A stretch of 64,000 nt of DNA from Gadus chalcogrammus (GCF_026213295.1 NC_079428.1:5603005-5667004), one strand, 5' to 3'. Counted from the first letter of the stretch, positions 1-14,968 are shown. The notes: generated by a model from the letters alone, not told the origin. Numbers and translations are program-made.

Positions 1-92
1 ATAGTCATGCGTTTTGTTCTGTGTCTACATGTGGGAGACGAGTAGTACAAATATGGTAGTACAGTTCTAGTATAGTAGTACATTACTAGTAT

Positions 93-594
93 AGTCATGT
101 GTATTGTCCTCTGCGTAGGGCTGGGAATAGTATAGTATTACAGTAGTATATTACCAGTATAGTCATGTGTATTGTCCTCTGCGTAGGGCTGGGAGTAGTA
201 TAGTATTACAGTAGTATATTACCAGTATAGTCATGTGTATTGTCCTCTGCGTAGGGCTGGGAGTAGTATAGTATTACAGTAGTATATTACCAGTATAGTC
301 ATGTGTATTGTCCTCTGCGTAGGGCTGGGAGTAGTATAGTATTACAGTAGTATATTTCCAGTATAGTCATGTGTATTGTCCTCTGCGTAGGGCTGGGAGT
401 AGTATAGTATTACAGTAGTATATAACCAGTATAGTCATGTGTATTGTCCTCTGCGTAGGGCTGAGAGTAGTATAGTATTACAGTAGTATATTACCAGTAT
501 AGTCATGTGTATTGTCCTCTGCGTAGGGCTGGGAGTAGTATAGTATGACAGTAGTATATTACCAGTATAGTCATGTGTATTGTCCTCTGCGTAG
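93..594 (+). repeat. 68-bp minisatellite carrying copies of a 3' splice site (MOGAT intron)
   Basis: About eight head-to-tail copies with a 68-bp period; the word agtcatgtgtattgtcctct recurs at 93, 161, 229, 297, 365, 433, 501 and 569. The last copy runs directly into the first visible MOGAT exon and supplies its pyrimidine tract and AG (cctctgcgtag, exon from 595). Every unit therefore contains the same acceptor followed by a degenerate echo of the exon start (gggctggg against ggggtgctgg). A diverged copy begins at position 1. Confidence 0.93.
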
Positions 595-5041
<4,447 letters not shown>

Positions 5042-6265
5042 CGCACCGCCATCACCGCCCCATAACACGCCACCATCATGACATCACCGCCCCATAACAC
5101 GCCCACATCATGACATCACCGCCCCATAACACGCCCCCATCACGACATCAACGCCCCATAACACGCCCCCATCACGACATCACCGCCCCATAACACGCCC
5201 ACATCACGACATCACCGCCCCATAACACGCCCACATCATGACATCACCGCCCCATAACACGCCCCCATCATGACATCACCGCCCCATAACACGCCCACAT
5301 CACGACATCACCGCCCCATAACACGCCCACATCATGACATCACCGCCCCATAACACGCCCACATCATGACATCACCGCCCCATAACACGCCACCATCATG
5401 ACATCACCGCCCCATAACACGCCCCCATCATGACATCACCGCCCCATAACACGCCCACATCATGACATCACCGCCCCATAACACGCCCACATCATGACAT
5501 CACCGCCCCATAACACGCCCCCATCATGACATCACCGCCCCATAACACGCCACCATCATGACATCACCGCCCCATAACACGCCCACATCACGACATCACC
5601 GCCCCATAACACGCCCCCATCATGACATCACCGCCCCATAACACGCCCACATCATGACATCACCGCCCCATAACACGCCCACATCATGACATCACCGCCC
5701 CATAACACGCCCACATCACGACATCACCGCCCCATAACACGCCCCCATCATGACATCACCGCCCCATAACACGCCACCATCACGACATCACCGCCCCATA
5801 ACACGCCCACATCATGACATCACCGCCCCATAACACGCCCCCATCATGACATCACCGCCCCATAACACGCCCCCATCATGACATCACCGCCCCATAACAC
5901 GCCCCCATCATGACATCACCGCCCCATAACACGCCCACATCATGACATCACCGCCCCATAACACGCCCACATCATGACATCACCGCCCCATAACACGGCC
6001 ACATGTTGACATCAACTTCACACAACATGAGAGCATCCTCACATCACAGTCACATAAAACGCTGACAACTTGACAACACCGCCCGATAACACGGCAACAT
6101 CCTGGCATTCTGCCCCATAACACGCCTACATCATGGCATCACCGCCCCATAACACGCCTACATCATGGCATCACCGCCCCATAACACGCCTACATCATGG
6201 CATCACCGCCCCATAACACGCCTACATCATGGCATCACCGCCCCATAACATACAAAAATCATGAC
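5042..6265 (+). repeat. 32-bp minisatellite filling the MOGAT 3'UTR
   Basis: The unit catcaccgccccataacacg plus a variable c(a/c)ccatcatga segment repeats about 30 times at 32 bp, starting within a few bases of the TAG stop. A degenerate zone (5995-6110) separates the main block from a second block with a tacatcatgg variant. The array lies between the stop and the polyadenylation signal and should be in the mature mRNA. Frequent CG within an otherwise C/A-rich unit is notable. Confidence 0.93.
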
Positions 6266-6496
6266 ATCATCTTCACATAATACGCCGACATCATATTTTT
6301 AGCTACAGTGGTATGCTAGCACTAGACAACCACAGGAGGTCCCAGTGAGCGAAAAAGCCATGCTAGCACGCATAGCCACATGACCCGGCTAGACCTGCTA
6401 GTAGAAACATAAAAAATATATACTGTATGATTGATCTGTGATTTAATGTGAAGACTTTATGTTTAATATTTCATGTTGGAATAAGCAAATATGAAT

Positions 6497-6502
6497 AATA
6501 AA
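6497..6502 (+). terminator. Polyadenylation signal of the MOGAT gene
   Basis: AATAAA about 1.45 kb after the stop codon and just past the 3'UTR minisatellite, in AT-rich sequence. It is the first canonical hexamer downstream of the stop and is assigned by position. Confidence 0.6.
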
Positions 6503-6559
6503 ACAATTTTATTACATTTTGATCTTTAAAGCAGCAATTTATGTCAGAAAACCAGCAGA

Positions 6560-6700
6560 ATAATGAAAGGTTTATAGAGGGGAGAGAGAATGATGGAGGG
6601 ATGATAGAGGGACAGAATGATGGGGGGGTGATAGAGGGACAGAATGATGGAGGGATGATAGAGGAGAGACAGAATGATGGAGGGATGATAGTAGAAGATG
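6560..6700 (+). repeat. About 27-bp purine-rich minisatellite
   Basis: Four to five imperfect copies of gatagagggacagaatgatg with a ggaggg extension, downstream of the presumed MOGAT polyadenylation site. Confidence 0.8.
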
Positions 6701-6864
6701 TCAGGTAAACTTGTGGTCGCATGTAGTTCCTCTAAAGGCCTTTAGGTGGTTCACTCTAGACTCGAGACTAGAATGTAGTTCCTCTGATGCCTTTATTACA
6801 ACAATTGATAGTCTATGCAGTCTCCATTTTATATGGGTCCATGTTCAAAATTCTATACTCGATA

Positions 6865-7165
6865 TTGTTTATACTCTACAGTCTATACTCAATAATCTCT
6901 GCTCAACAGTCTATACAGTCTATACTCAACAGTCTATACAATCTCTACTCAACAGTCAATACAGTCTATACTCAACTATCTACTCAACAGTCTATTCAGT
7001 CTATACTCAACAGTCTATACAGTATATACTCAACAGCCTATACCCAACAGTCTATACAGTCTATACTCAAGTCTATACTTTATAAATCTGTACTCAACAG
7101 TCCATGTTGGATATGGTTTATATTCTCAACAGTCTATACTTGTGTCTATACACAGTCTATACTAG
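6865..7165 (+). repeat. actcaacagtctata-type minisatellite, block 1
   Basis: Many short copies (about 12-23 bp) of ctcaacagtctatacagtct in intergenic DNA. The interval 7170-7620 that follows is AT-rich, single-copy and without a recognisable gene. Confidence 0.85.
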
Positions 7166-7619
7166 TGGTACACGAAAAATATATTTACAATAAAATATAA
7201 ATAAACATTTATAATGGAAAATAAATACACTGTTCTTATTATAAAGTAAAGATAGTATTATGGCTTGTATTTCAGACATAGTGCCAACCTTTGTGTGTTC
7301 CATAATATGTTTTCAAGTGTTATGTTTCAGATTACTGTTAATCTAGCTAGTTAATTTGTGTGTTTTCTTTGTCAAAACACACTTTGAGCATAATCTTTAA
7401 TCTTTTCCACCGTTTCCCACTGATCATTGCCTTGCATTCTTGCAGTTATAATTGTGAGAAAAGGGGGCTAACCCTAACCAAACCCTTTTCACTTTTTTCT
7501 TCAACCACTACATTTTAATTTATATGTTTTTTACTGTTTCGTATGAGGTGGTCCACGAAAGGTCTTGATTTCAATTGAGTAGTAAACCTAAAGTTTGGGA
7601 CGGTTGGGAATCACTGGCC

Positions 7620-8110
7620 TTGACTCACAGTCTATTCAGTCTATACTCAATGGTCTATCATCTATACATATACTCTATACTTTATACTCTACACTCAACA
7701 GTCCAAACAGTCTATACTTTATAAAGTCTATACTCAACAGTCTAAGCAGTCTGAGGTTTTTACACTCCTTACTCAACAGTCTATACTTTATACTCTACAC
7801 TCAACAGTCCAAACAGTCTATACTTTATAACGTCTATACTCAACAGTCTAAGCAGTCTGAGGTTTTTACACTCCTTACTCAACAGTCTATACTCTATACT
7901 CTACACTCAACAGTCCAAACAGTCTATACTTTATAACGTCTATACTCAACAGTCTAAGCAGTCTGAGGTTTTTACACTCCTTACTCAACAGTCTATACTT
8001 TATACTCTACACTCAACAGTCCAAACAGTCTATACTTTATAACGTCTATACTCAACAGTCTAAGCAGTCTGAGGTTTTTACACTCCTTACTCAACAGTCT
8101 ATACTTTACA
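7620..8110 (+). repeat. actcaacagtctata-type minisatellite, block 2, with a 106-bp higher-order unit
   Basis: The same core as block 1 is organised into a 106-bp higher-order repeat. The marker gaggtttttacactcc starts at 7753, 7859, 7965 and 8071. Each 106-bp unit contains five or six degenerate core copies, so local expansion happened at two scales. Confidence 0.9.
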
Positions 8111-8226
8111 GTCTGTACTCAAAAGAAGCAAAGGGGGATGATCAAGACTGCTGATTGTGAAGCTGGGGATATGGCCGTCTCCCTCTCTCTCCAGCCACGC
8201 CGTGCGGAGCGTTCCCTGCAGCCCGC

Positions 8227-8316
8227 TGACGTCACAGCAGGAATGTCCGTCGGCGTGGATCGGCCCGGGCGCCGCCAGGAGCGGAGCGGCACGGAATGTT
8301 TTACTTAGGCTATAAA
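8227..8316 (+). promoter_or_regulatory. Promoter of the TSC22D4-like gene: CRE and TATA box
   Basis: A full palindromic CRE, TGACGTCA (8227-8234), lies in a short GC-rich stretch and is followed by TATAAA at 8311-8316. Transcription would start near 8340, giving a 5'UTR of about 600 bases full of GA and GT repeats. CRE plus TATA suggests cAMP/CREB-inducible expression. This is inferred from motifs only. Confidence 0.6.
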
Positions 8317-8339
8317 GTCCTTAATTATCATTGTTTGGT

Positions 8340-8941
8340 TCTACGCCGTTGAGAACAGGACGGAGGAGAACACATCGAGAGAGAGGAAGAGGGGACCGAG
8401 ACGGGAGAGAAAAAGTGGAAAGTTTCATCTGGTCACCCCGAGTTGCACTGTGCACAAAGGAGGTATTGTCTGGACGGGACGTCAATCTTGGGACCTGAGA
8501 AGGCTGTTGACGAGAGAGAGAGGGGGAGTGAGAGAGAGAGAGAGAGAGAGAGCTAGAGAGAGACATAGACAGCTAGTTAGTGTGGCTCAGTATGTGTTGG
8601 TGTGTTTGAGTGTGTGTGCAAGAGTGTGTGAGAGAGAGAAAGAGAGAGAGACACACAGACCGCTAGCAAGTGTCTGTCAGTATCTGTTAGTGTGCTTGTG
8701 TTTGTGAGGGAAAGAAGAAGAGACAAAGATAGGGAAAGTGTGTGCGAGTAAAGGACAGAGACAGCGTGTGTGTGTGTGTTAGAGATTGTGTGTGTGTGTG
8801 TTTGTGTGTGTGCAGATGTGTTTGTGTGAGAGTGTGTGATACACTGCTTGTGTGTGTGTGTGTGTCTGTGTGTGTTTGTCAGAGAAAGAAACCGAGGTTG
8901 TGTTTGTGTGTGTGTCCGACACAAATTGTGTGCGTGTTAGG
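8340..8941 (+). other. Presumed 5'UTR of the TSC22D4-like gene, microsatellite-rich
   Basis: Sequence between the TATA box and the chosen start codon. It contains (GA)n (about 8510-8560 and 8630-8650) and several GTGTGT blocks (8590-8930). An in-frame ATG at 8852 would add 30 residues of mostly Cys-Val repeat and is judged not to be the start. Confidence 0.5.
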
Positions 8942-9847
8942 ATGAGTGTCACTAGGAGAAGCTTCGAGGTCATCAGTGTGACATCAGACTATGCTGGGAC
9001 ACTGGCCGGCCAATCTGGTTGCAGCTCTCAGGGAAACTCCTCCCAGCCAAGTAGCTCCTCCCTCCTCCGGAGCTCCTCACGCTTCAGGGTGATCCGATTG
9101 GCCACTGGGCGGGCGGAGCCCTATTGCCGCGGGCGATGGACCTGCAGGGACTTCCTGGAGAGTGAAGAGGGGGCGGGGCTTAGGAGGATGATGGAAAGCA
9201 TGAGACACGCCCACTCACTGGAGTCCCTGGACATCATCCGTCAGCTTCCTCTACGGAAAGGGGAGGGGCTTCATGTTCTCGCCCAGAGACCAATCAAAAC
9301 GGATATGAGACCATTCAGAGGCCTGCAGCCAATCAGGCTGCCCCTCCTTGACTCTATCCAGCCAATAGAGGACTCCGCTCTGCCACCACGGCTACTCAGT
9401 ATCCCTGTTCTCCAATTGGACACCAATGCTCAGGTACCACACATGCGTACACAGACACATATATATGTACACATACAAACACACAAATGTTTCCATATAA
9501 TCTTACACATGTTTTCATACGAAAATGTAAACACTCACACATATACATATGCACACACCATGACAACCGGACAATCACTGTGGTGATTGTCCGGTTGTCA
9601 TGGTGATGGTGTTGTCACTGTGGTGATGGTCTCATTGTAATGGTCATGCTGTTAAAGTGGTGGCCATGGGGATAATGGTAGTGCCGTCACCATCGAGGTT
9701 GTGGTAGTGTGGTTACCAGATGGTCAATATAATAATAATAATAATAATAATTAATATTAGGTGACATAATGCCTTTTACACTGCATGTTTGTTTTATGTA
9801 CTGTATGTGATTGTATGTCTATTTGAACGTTGGAGTCTGCAATAAAG

Positions 9848-9881
<34 letters not shown>

Positions 9882-10051
9882 AACTGTTGGAATGGAACTG
9901 GATGGAATATGCAAATGTGTGTCCCTCTCTCTTCTCTCTCTCCACAGTCTGAGCGAGTGTGTCTCCACCGACCTGAAGATGGTTTGTTCAACCCCAGCCA
10001 AACAGTGTCCATACTCGACCACACCATGTTCAGCATTTCAGCGGAAACCAG
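8942..10051 (+). CDS. tsc22d4: TSC22 domain family protein 4-like, 5' two coding exons; 3' part lost in a gap
   Basis: TSC22D proteins are leucine-zipper regulators that homo- or heterodimerise through a C-terminal TSC box. Exon 1 is 8942-9433 and exon 2 is 9948-10051, with GT/AG borders and compatible phase. The start at 8942 is chosen because [17 protein letters not shown] matches the conserved TSC22D N-terminus (S-F-x-I-TSVT-x-DY). A second block, [20 protein letters not shown] followed by RWTCRDF, is the conserved SRFRV...EPY.RGRWTC motif. Exon 2 ([20 protein letters not shown], then MFSIS) resembles the TSC22D4 segment just before the TSC box. The short spacing between blocks favours D4 over the much longer D1 and D2. 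No TSC-box exon is readable before or after the gap at 10516-10615, and the sequence beyond the gap looks like 3'UTR. Confidence 0.75.
9557..9604. repeat. Perfect 22-bp inverted repeat (hairpin) in a TSC22D4-like intron
   Basis: Arms 9557-9578 and 9583-9604 are exact reverse complements with loop TGTG. The right arm continues into a degenerate ATGGTGATGG-type repeat (9600-9720). Confidence 0.9.
9729..9882 (+). repeat. Trinucleotide microsatellites (AAT)n and (GAT)n
   Basis: An (ATA)n tract at about 9729-9752 and a (GAT)n tract at about 9850-9880, both in the intron before exon 2 of the TSC22D4-like gene. Confidence 0.9.
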
Positions 10052-10515
10052 GTAAAACACCATCGTATATTAAAAACAATAAGAATAAAACTAGAGATAA
10101 GTATTCTTTCATTTAAACATGCTGTCCTAGCTGTCTCTGTTTTATATACAATCTAATTGACAGGTTATGTTGTATAAGTGTGTGTTGGTGTGTATTAGTG
10201 TGTGTTGGTATGTGTTAGTGTTTGTTCGGCGTTCAACTTCTACAAGTAATACAATATGTATTGTAGACTGACAAGCAGCCAGTGTTTGAGGGGTTGTCGT
10301 GGGAACAAGGAGGTTTTTGACACGAGAGTCACGTTTTTTTGCGAGTGGGAGCAACTCTCCTATTGGCCGACCCATGCGGCACAGGGAGAGTTGGAATGTA
10401 TTTGGCCCAATCACAAAAGAGGAAGTCAGCGTGTGGGAAGGCTCTGTGATCGCTGCATCTGACCTCTCAACCCAGCTAGATGATTATCTGGGATTGCTGC
10501 GTCTGGTCTGACTAT

Positions 10516-10615
10516 NNNNNNNNNNNNNNNNNNNNNNNNNNNNNNNNNNNNNNNNNNNNNNNNNNNNNNNNNNNNNNNNNNNNNNNNNNNNNNNNNNNNN
10601 NNNNNNNNNNNNNNN
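10516..10615. other. Assembly gap (100 N)
   Basis: Exactly 100 N, a size commonly used for gaps of unknown length. It separates the TSC22D4-like exon 2 region from a CA-rich stretch and probable 3'UTR. Confidence 0.99.
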
Positions 10616-10900
10616 GACACATAAACACCCACACCGCCACCCCCCACACACACACAAACACACAAATGCACACACCCACACATGCACACGCACACACACT
10701 CAAACACAGATGTGTGACCTTGTGAACTTGAACTGTCCTTAGTAAGACACACCTTTATGGATCTAGACCAATCCTCTGCACTTCCTGGTTGGAGAGCCCA
10801 TTAGCCAATCACATGGCTGTGGATAGCCCTGTGCCAATCTTGTTCTTGATCCTTTTTCTGGATTTGTTGTTCTATCCTCAATGTAAGATGTGTTTTGGAA

Positions 10901-10906
10901 AATAAA
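10901..10906 (+). terminator. Polyadenylation signal, probably of the TSC22D4-like gene
   Basis: AATAAA in ttggaaaataaaaaattaaa, 285 bases after the gap and about 500 bases before the eif4e2 promoter. Confidence 0.5.
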
Positions 10907-11019
10907 AAATTAAAATACAAATGTCTGTGTGTGGGTACTAGTGTGTTTGTGTGGATAATTGGGTGTCTGTTTGTGTATTGGTGTGTGTTTGTGTTTGTTT
11001 GTTGTTGTCTTATAGTGAA

Positions 11020-11100
11020 GGGGTTCTAGTAGAAGTCTCTTAGTGGAGGTCTGTTCTGGAGGTCTCTGAGTGGAGGTCTCTTAGTAGAGGAACCAGTTGG
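11020..11100 (+). repeat. Short gtggaggtctctgag minisatellite
   Basis: About four imperfect 16-20-bp copies of tagtggaggtctcttagtag in the TSC22D4-like/eif4e2 intergenic region. Confidence 0.7.
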
Positions 11101-11400
11101 GTGAGACCGTGAGAGTGATGATTTAAAGTTAATATAATTCACCAAATTTTGTATCATGAGAAAAATTCTCCAACAGAGGAGACACCAGAACAGACACAGG
11201 AACGATCAACCTAATCCTTTGATTTGCTGAGCTACTCTGTATTTTCTACCAATCTAATTTTACTTCCAATTTGTTTTCCTTCCTTACTGTTAAAAACATC
11301 GTATGCTGTTATTCTATTTTAAACCACAGGTGCCGTTTATGTAGTGTTCGCTTTTCAGCTTATTTGCTTCTGTCCCTATTCATCACCCTTACCATTTGAA

Positions 11401-11425
11401 TGCGCATGCGCGTGGTTTCCGGAAG
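11401..11425 (+). promoter_or_regulatory. eif4e2 promoter: NRF1 site and ETS site
   Basis: TGCGCATGCGCG (11401-11412) fits the NRF1 palindrome, and TTTCCGGAAG (11416-11425) is an ETS/GABP-type palindrome. There is no TATA box. Such pairs are typical of housekeeping promoters of translation and mitochondrial genes, and this one lies about 360 bases upstream of the eif4e2 start codon. Confidence 0.7.
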
Positions 11426-11639
11426 ATAATCAAACCCACTAACGCGGGGCTGAATCAATTCGGAGTGAGTTTAACACGTTTATACTTGAACCTGTTTGAG
11501 ATGATAGTGAAATCCAAACGAGTATATAATGAGACCAGTTTAAATGTAAAGACGGCTGTAGACCTCTAATCAGTGTTTAGATACTGAGGTTCGAATCAAA
11601 AGTGCTTTAACTTTGGAACATTAGTTAGCTAAACTGAAG

Positions 11640-11735
11640 CCCAGTTAGGAGTTCAACCAGTGGTTAACCAAACCGCCAACTACTGCAGTTCAACCAGTGT
11701 TTAACAAGATCACTAACTAGTCCAGTTATAGTGAG
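11640..11735 (+). repeat. Two-copy repeat in the eif4e2 5'UTR
   Basis: The word agttcaaccagtggttaacc is repeated about 50 bases later as agttcaaccagtgtttaac. Both lie between the promoter motifs and the start codon. Confidence 0.7.
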
Positions 11736-11787
11736 TCAACAGCTTCAAGAGTTCACATCGGAGAAGACTGCTGGAGTTGGAAGTGAA

Positions 11788-13477
11788 ATGAATCAACTGG
11801 AATTGTATGTACATTGACTGTATGCTTTACTTAACCAAATAACAACTAACGTTCAGTAGGCCTATGACTTATTTGTTTATCTGGTTGCATTACGTCTTTA
11901 AGATAACCAGCTCTTTAATGTAACTAGTTAACAGGTTAGTAGCTAAATTGCTGTTTAGGATAATACGTGATGGTTAGCTCTTTAAGCTAACCGGTTAGAA
12001 GGGTAGCGTGACTGCTAATGCAGTATCAGCGATAATTACACAACGTTGGTAGTTGTCTATCTGTTTATAACTATGGTTTTAGGGATGCTGATATCTTTGT
12101 GTTTTAAGATTAAATGGGAATGAGAGGATATCATGTTCTAGGATTAAAAGTGATGAAAATGAGTTTTTTTTAGGAGTAAAGATGATGATCATTTAATGTT
12201 TTAAGATTAACGGTGGTGATGATGATATTTTGGTGTTTTAGGATCAAAGATGAAGATGAAGATTTGGACGAGTTGATGAATGCCAGGGATGACCCCAACG
12301 GCAACAACCCACACAAGGTGACTTTGTTATTTAGAATAAGTTGTATATTTCCTTTTTATTTGTAACGTGTATGTACGTATTTATATTCATGAATCTGTGT
12401 GTTTGTGTATTGCAGTCGGTCTCCCCAGGTCCGGGGGAACACCCACTCCAATACAACTACAGTCTGTGGTTTAGCAGAAGGACTCCTAGCAGACCGGCCA
12501 GCATCCAAAGCTACGAGCAGAACATCCGACAGATTGCCACAGTTGCCTCTGTAAGCACTGCTGTGTGATTAGGCTGAACAGTTCTGGTGCACCAGTTCTG
12601 GTGCCACCAAGTTTTTGATTTGGTGGTATCCTAACACATTTATTTTTGATTGGTAAATTGTTAATAGTTCTGGTTGATGTACTGTGTCTGTTTTTAGGTT
12701 GAACCGTTCTGGAAACTGCAGTCATCTGGTTTAACTCTGTGGGGGTGTGTATGGTTGTAGGTGGAACAGTTCTGGAAGCTGTACAGTCATCTGATTCGAC
12801 CTGGAGATCTAACGGGACACAGTGACTTCCACCTCTTTAAGGAAGGGATCAAACCGATGTGGGAGGTAAGTGTATATTATAGGGTATTATCATTACTATT
12901 ATACATATTTATTCATGGTTACCAACGAAAAATAAAGTAGTTTCTCTTTCATTGCGCAGAGACATACTGCAGTCGAGCACCAGTGGTAGAGCTTAGCTAT
13001 ATGTGATTGGCGGCAAGATCGATTTTCCTAAACAATCAGAAGAAATTATGAATTTTTCAGAAATTTGACTGGAGCGGTCTGAAAGCTATATTCTGCTCAA
13101 AAAACTGATCAGCTCAAACAAAGGCGGCCAAAAAAGAGTGAGTGTGTGTGTGTGTTTATATGTATACATATCATTTGTGTTTTATAGGATGATGCAAACC
13201 GAAGTGGGGGCAAGTGGATCATCCGTCTTCGTAAAGGGCTGGCGAGTCGTTTCTGGGAGAACATCATCCTGGCCATGGTGGGGGAGCAGTTCATGGTGGG
13301 GGAGGAGGTCTGTGGCGTGGTGGTGTCCATACGCTTCCAGGTACTGTACCATTAGAAATAGTACTACAGTAATGTCTGACCCTAACCGTGCAGCTGTGGA
13401 TGTGTTCTATACTGTCTAACCCTATAGGTGTGGATGCATTCTATTGCGTGTGTGTGTGGGTTTAAACTCTCTGACCC

Positions 13478-13511
<34 letters not shown>

Positions 13512-14722
13512 AGGAAGACATCTTGTCCATCTGGAACCGGACGTCCAGCGACCAGACCACAACGTCCCGCATCCGAGACACTCTGAGACGAGTCTTAAAC
13601 CTTCCTCCCAACACCATCATGGAGTATAAAACGCACAACGACAGCATCAAGTAAGACTCTCTAACCCGAACCAACCAGCACCATCATGGAGTATAAAACA
13701 GACAATCTCATTTAACACTAACTACTAGGGATGGGCACGAGTAGTAAATTCCAAACTCGAGTGATCGAAGGAATTCCTCGAGGATCAATCGAGAACTCGT
13801 ATAATCAAATCTATTTTTAGAATGCATCGCATCTGCAGCAGAAATAGGCCTAATGATGAATGGCAATATTACCAACCAAACATGTAATGCTTATTCTCCA
13901 TCAAAACAATCAGAGTTATCAGAGTATTCATTATTTATTATTAAATAACTATTACGTTCAAAACACATTTTCCTTACAAAAATAAATATGTGTCTCACAA
14001 TTAAAATCACGTCGAACCAAGGCCTGTAACGGTTTAAAAAAATAAATAAAAAAATCAAGTAGCCTAACCATTGCAAATAATTTAAAGCTGCGAATGAAAC
14101 GGCAGCAAATGGACTATGGTAACACAGAGTGTTACCATAGTCCGCTGTGATCTTCTCTACACGGCCGGGATTACAGCTGCGTCTTGCGGCGGTGAAAATA
14201 GCCGACACACTTGGTTGCTGCGGGTCTGCTTTCCCGAACTCACCGTTGTGTTTCAGGAGCATATGTTGCCGCATACTAGTACTTGTAGTACTCTGGTAGC
14301 TCGATTTCGCTTGGCATATTTTACATTTCACCTTATGATCTCCTATTTCTTTAAAGTATTTCAATTCTTCGCTGCGCTTTGCTTTAACCGCCATCTCTTA
14401 ACTTTTTGAATTCTGGTATGCCTGCACACGGCACGGCACGCGCCACACAGAAATGGATACATTTCATTTGCTTTGTGCCCACGGCATGCGTTAGTGGCGC
14501 CGCACAGAAAATTGATACATTTGCTCCAGAAAACTTTGCGCGTGTATACGCAAACTCGAGTTTGCCTGTCCACCAACCGAGTTCATTTGTAACGAGGAGT
14601 ACTCGAGTAATCGATTCCTCACGCCCATCCCTACTACCAAGCCCCATTTTTTTATTATTAATTATGGTTTTGTTTCTTTTAGGGATAACTCCAGTTTCAG
14701 AAACACCAAGATCACCCTGTGA
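11788..14722 (+). CDS. eif4e2: Eukaryotic translation initiation factor 4E type 2 (4EHP), complete
   Basis: Cap-binding protein that cannot recruit eIF4G efficiently and represses translation, for example with GIGYF proteins. Exons: 11788-11804, 12242-12317, 12416-12550, 12761-12865, 13188-13340, 13514-13650 and 14683-14722 (TGA). These give 220 aa with all phases joining; human 4EHP is 245 aa. The N-terminus is short and acidic (IKDEDEDLDELMNARDD). Core motifs: EHPLQYNYSLWFSRRTP, SYEQNIRQI, VEQFWKLYSHLIRPGDLTGH, FKEGIKPMWEDDAN, GGKWIIRLRKGLASRFWENI and EYKTHNDSIK. Both cap-stacking aromatics are kept (Tyr64 and Trp110, matching human Tyr78 and Trp124), as is the dorsal Trp81. The C-terminus DNSSFRNTKITL matches a known alternative 4EHP ending. 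The start is the only ATG giving a first exon in phase. Introns 3 and 6 hold copies of neighbouring exon ends, and intron 6 holds a hAT relic. Fish also have a related paralogue (eif4e2rs1), so the exact copy is uncertain. Confidence 0.93.
12570..12735 (+). repeat. Decoy copies of eif4e2 exon 4 acceptor and 5' end
   Basis: The true junction at 12758 reads gtag|gtggaacagttctgg. Upstream in the same intron, tttttaggttgaaccgttct (12694) continues ggaaactgcagtcatctgg, which matches about 40 bases of exon 4 with a 2-base deletion. A shorter copy lies at 12571 (taggctgaacagttctgg). The copy at 12697 still has a pyrimidine tract and AG. Confidence 0.85.
13673..13712 (+). repeat. Copy of the eif4e2 exon 6 3' end in the following intron
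   Basis: Exon 6 contains caccatcatggagtataaaa (about 13611-13630), ending at its donor at 13650. The same word recurs at about 13679-13698 and is followed by acagacaatctcattt, a degenerate echo of acgcacaacgacagcatc. One tandem duplication with a period of about 68 bases spans the exon-intron boundary. Confidence 0.85.
13726..14633. mobile_element. hAT-like DNA transposon relic in eif4e2 intron 6
   Basis: About 908 bp bounded by inverted termini tagggatgggc...gcccatcccta. The next bases of both ends also match loosely in inverted orientation (ctcgag and atcga motifs). A clear 8-bp target duplication could not be read. It carries a minus-strand BED-finger fragment, so it is an internally deleted derivative of a ZBED/hAT element. 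It adds most of the length of this intron. Confidence 0.8.
14146..14394 (-). pseudogene. BED-type zinc-finger N-terminal fragment of a hAT transposase
   Basis: The minus-strand frame opens MAVKAKRSEELKYFKEIGDH and contains a C-x2-C...H-x4-H pattern (VKCKICQAK, then MRQHMLLKH), the BED zinc finger of ZBED/hAT transposases. The homologous part ends after about 80 residues (RRSCNPGRVEKITA), where a 15-bp inverted repeat (14111-14125/14129-14143) and unrelated AT-rich sequence follow. The dimerisation and catalytic RNase-H-like regions are absent, so it cannot be an active transposase. It lies antisense to eif4e2. Confidence 0.8.
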
Positions 14723-14812
14723 GGAGACCAACACATGAACCAGATTGTGGAAACGGATTGTGGTGGATGATGAATGCATGGCATGTGAAATCAAGAGCAG
14801 ATGGATGTATGT

Positions 14813-14849
14813 TTGAATGAATGAATGAATGAATGAATGAATGAATGAG
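14813..14849 (+). repeat. (GAAT)n microsatellite in the eif4e2 3'UTR
   Basis: About nine tetranucleotide repeats roughly 95 bases after the stop codon. A variant polyadenylation hexamer ATTAAA follows at 14906-14911. Confidence 0.9.
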
Positions 14850-14905
14850 AGTACAAATGAATGACAGAGGACGTGATTTTCATCTGACTTGTGATCTTAT
14901 TATTA

Positions 14906-14911
14906 ATTAAA
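14906..14911 (+). terminator. Possible eif4e2 polyadenylation signal
   Basis: ATTAAA, the commonest variant hexamer, 184 bases after the stop. Assigned by position only. Confidence 0.4.
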
Positions 14912-14968
14912 GCAGCTGTTAAACAAGTCTGTGGTCCACAAATTACTTCCTGTGGTTCTGCTCAACCT

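Noticed and set aside
8852..8941. Upstream ATG of the TSC22D4-like protein at 8852
   Set aside because: The added residues encode GT-repeat sequence, while the family N-terminus starts at 8942.
13726..13733. 8-bp target-site duplication for the hAT relic
   Set aside because: Flanks ctaactac and ctaccaag match only partly; not enough to claim one.
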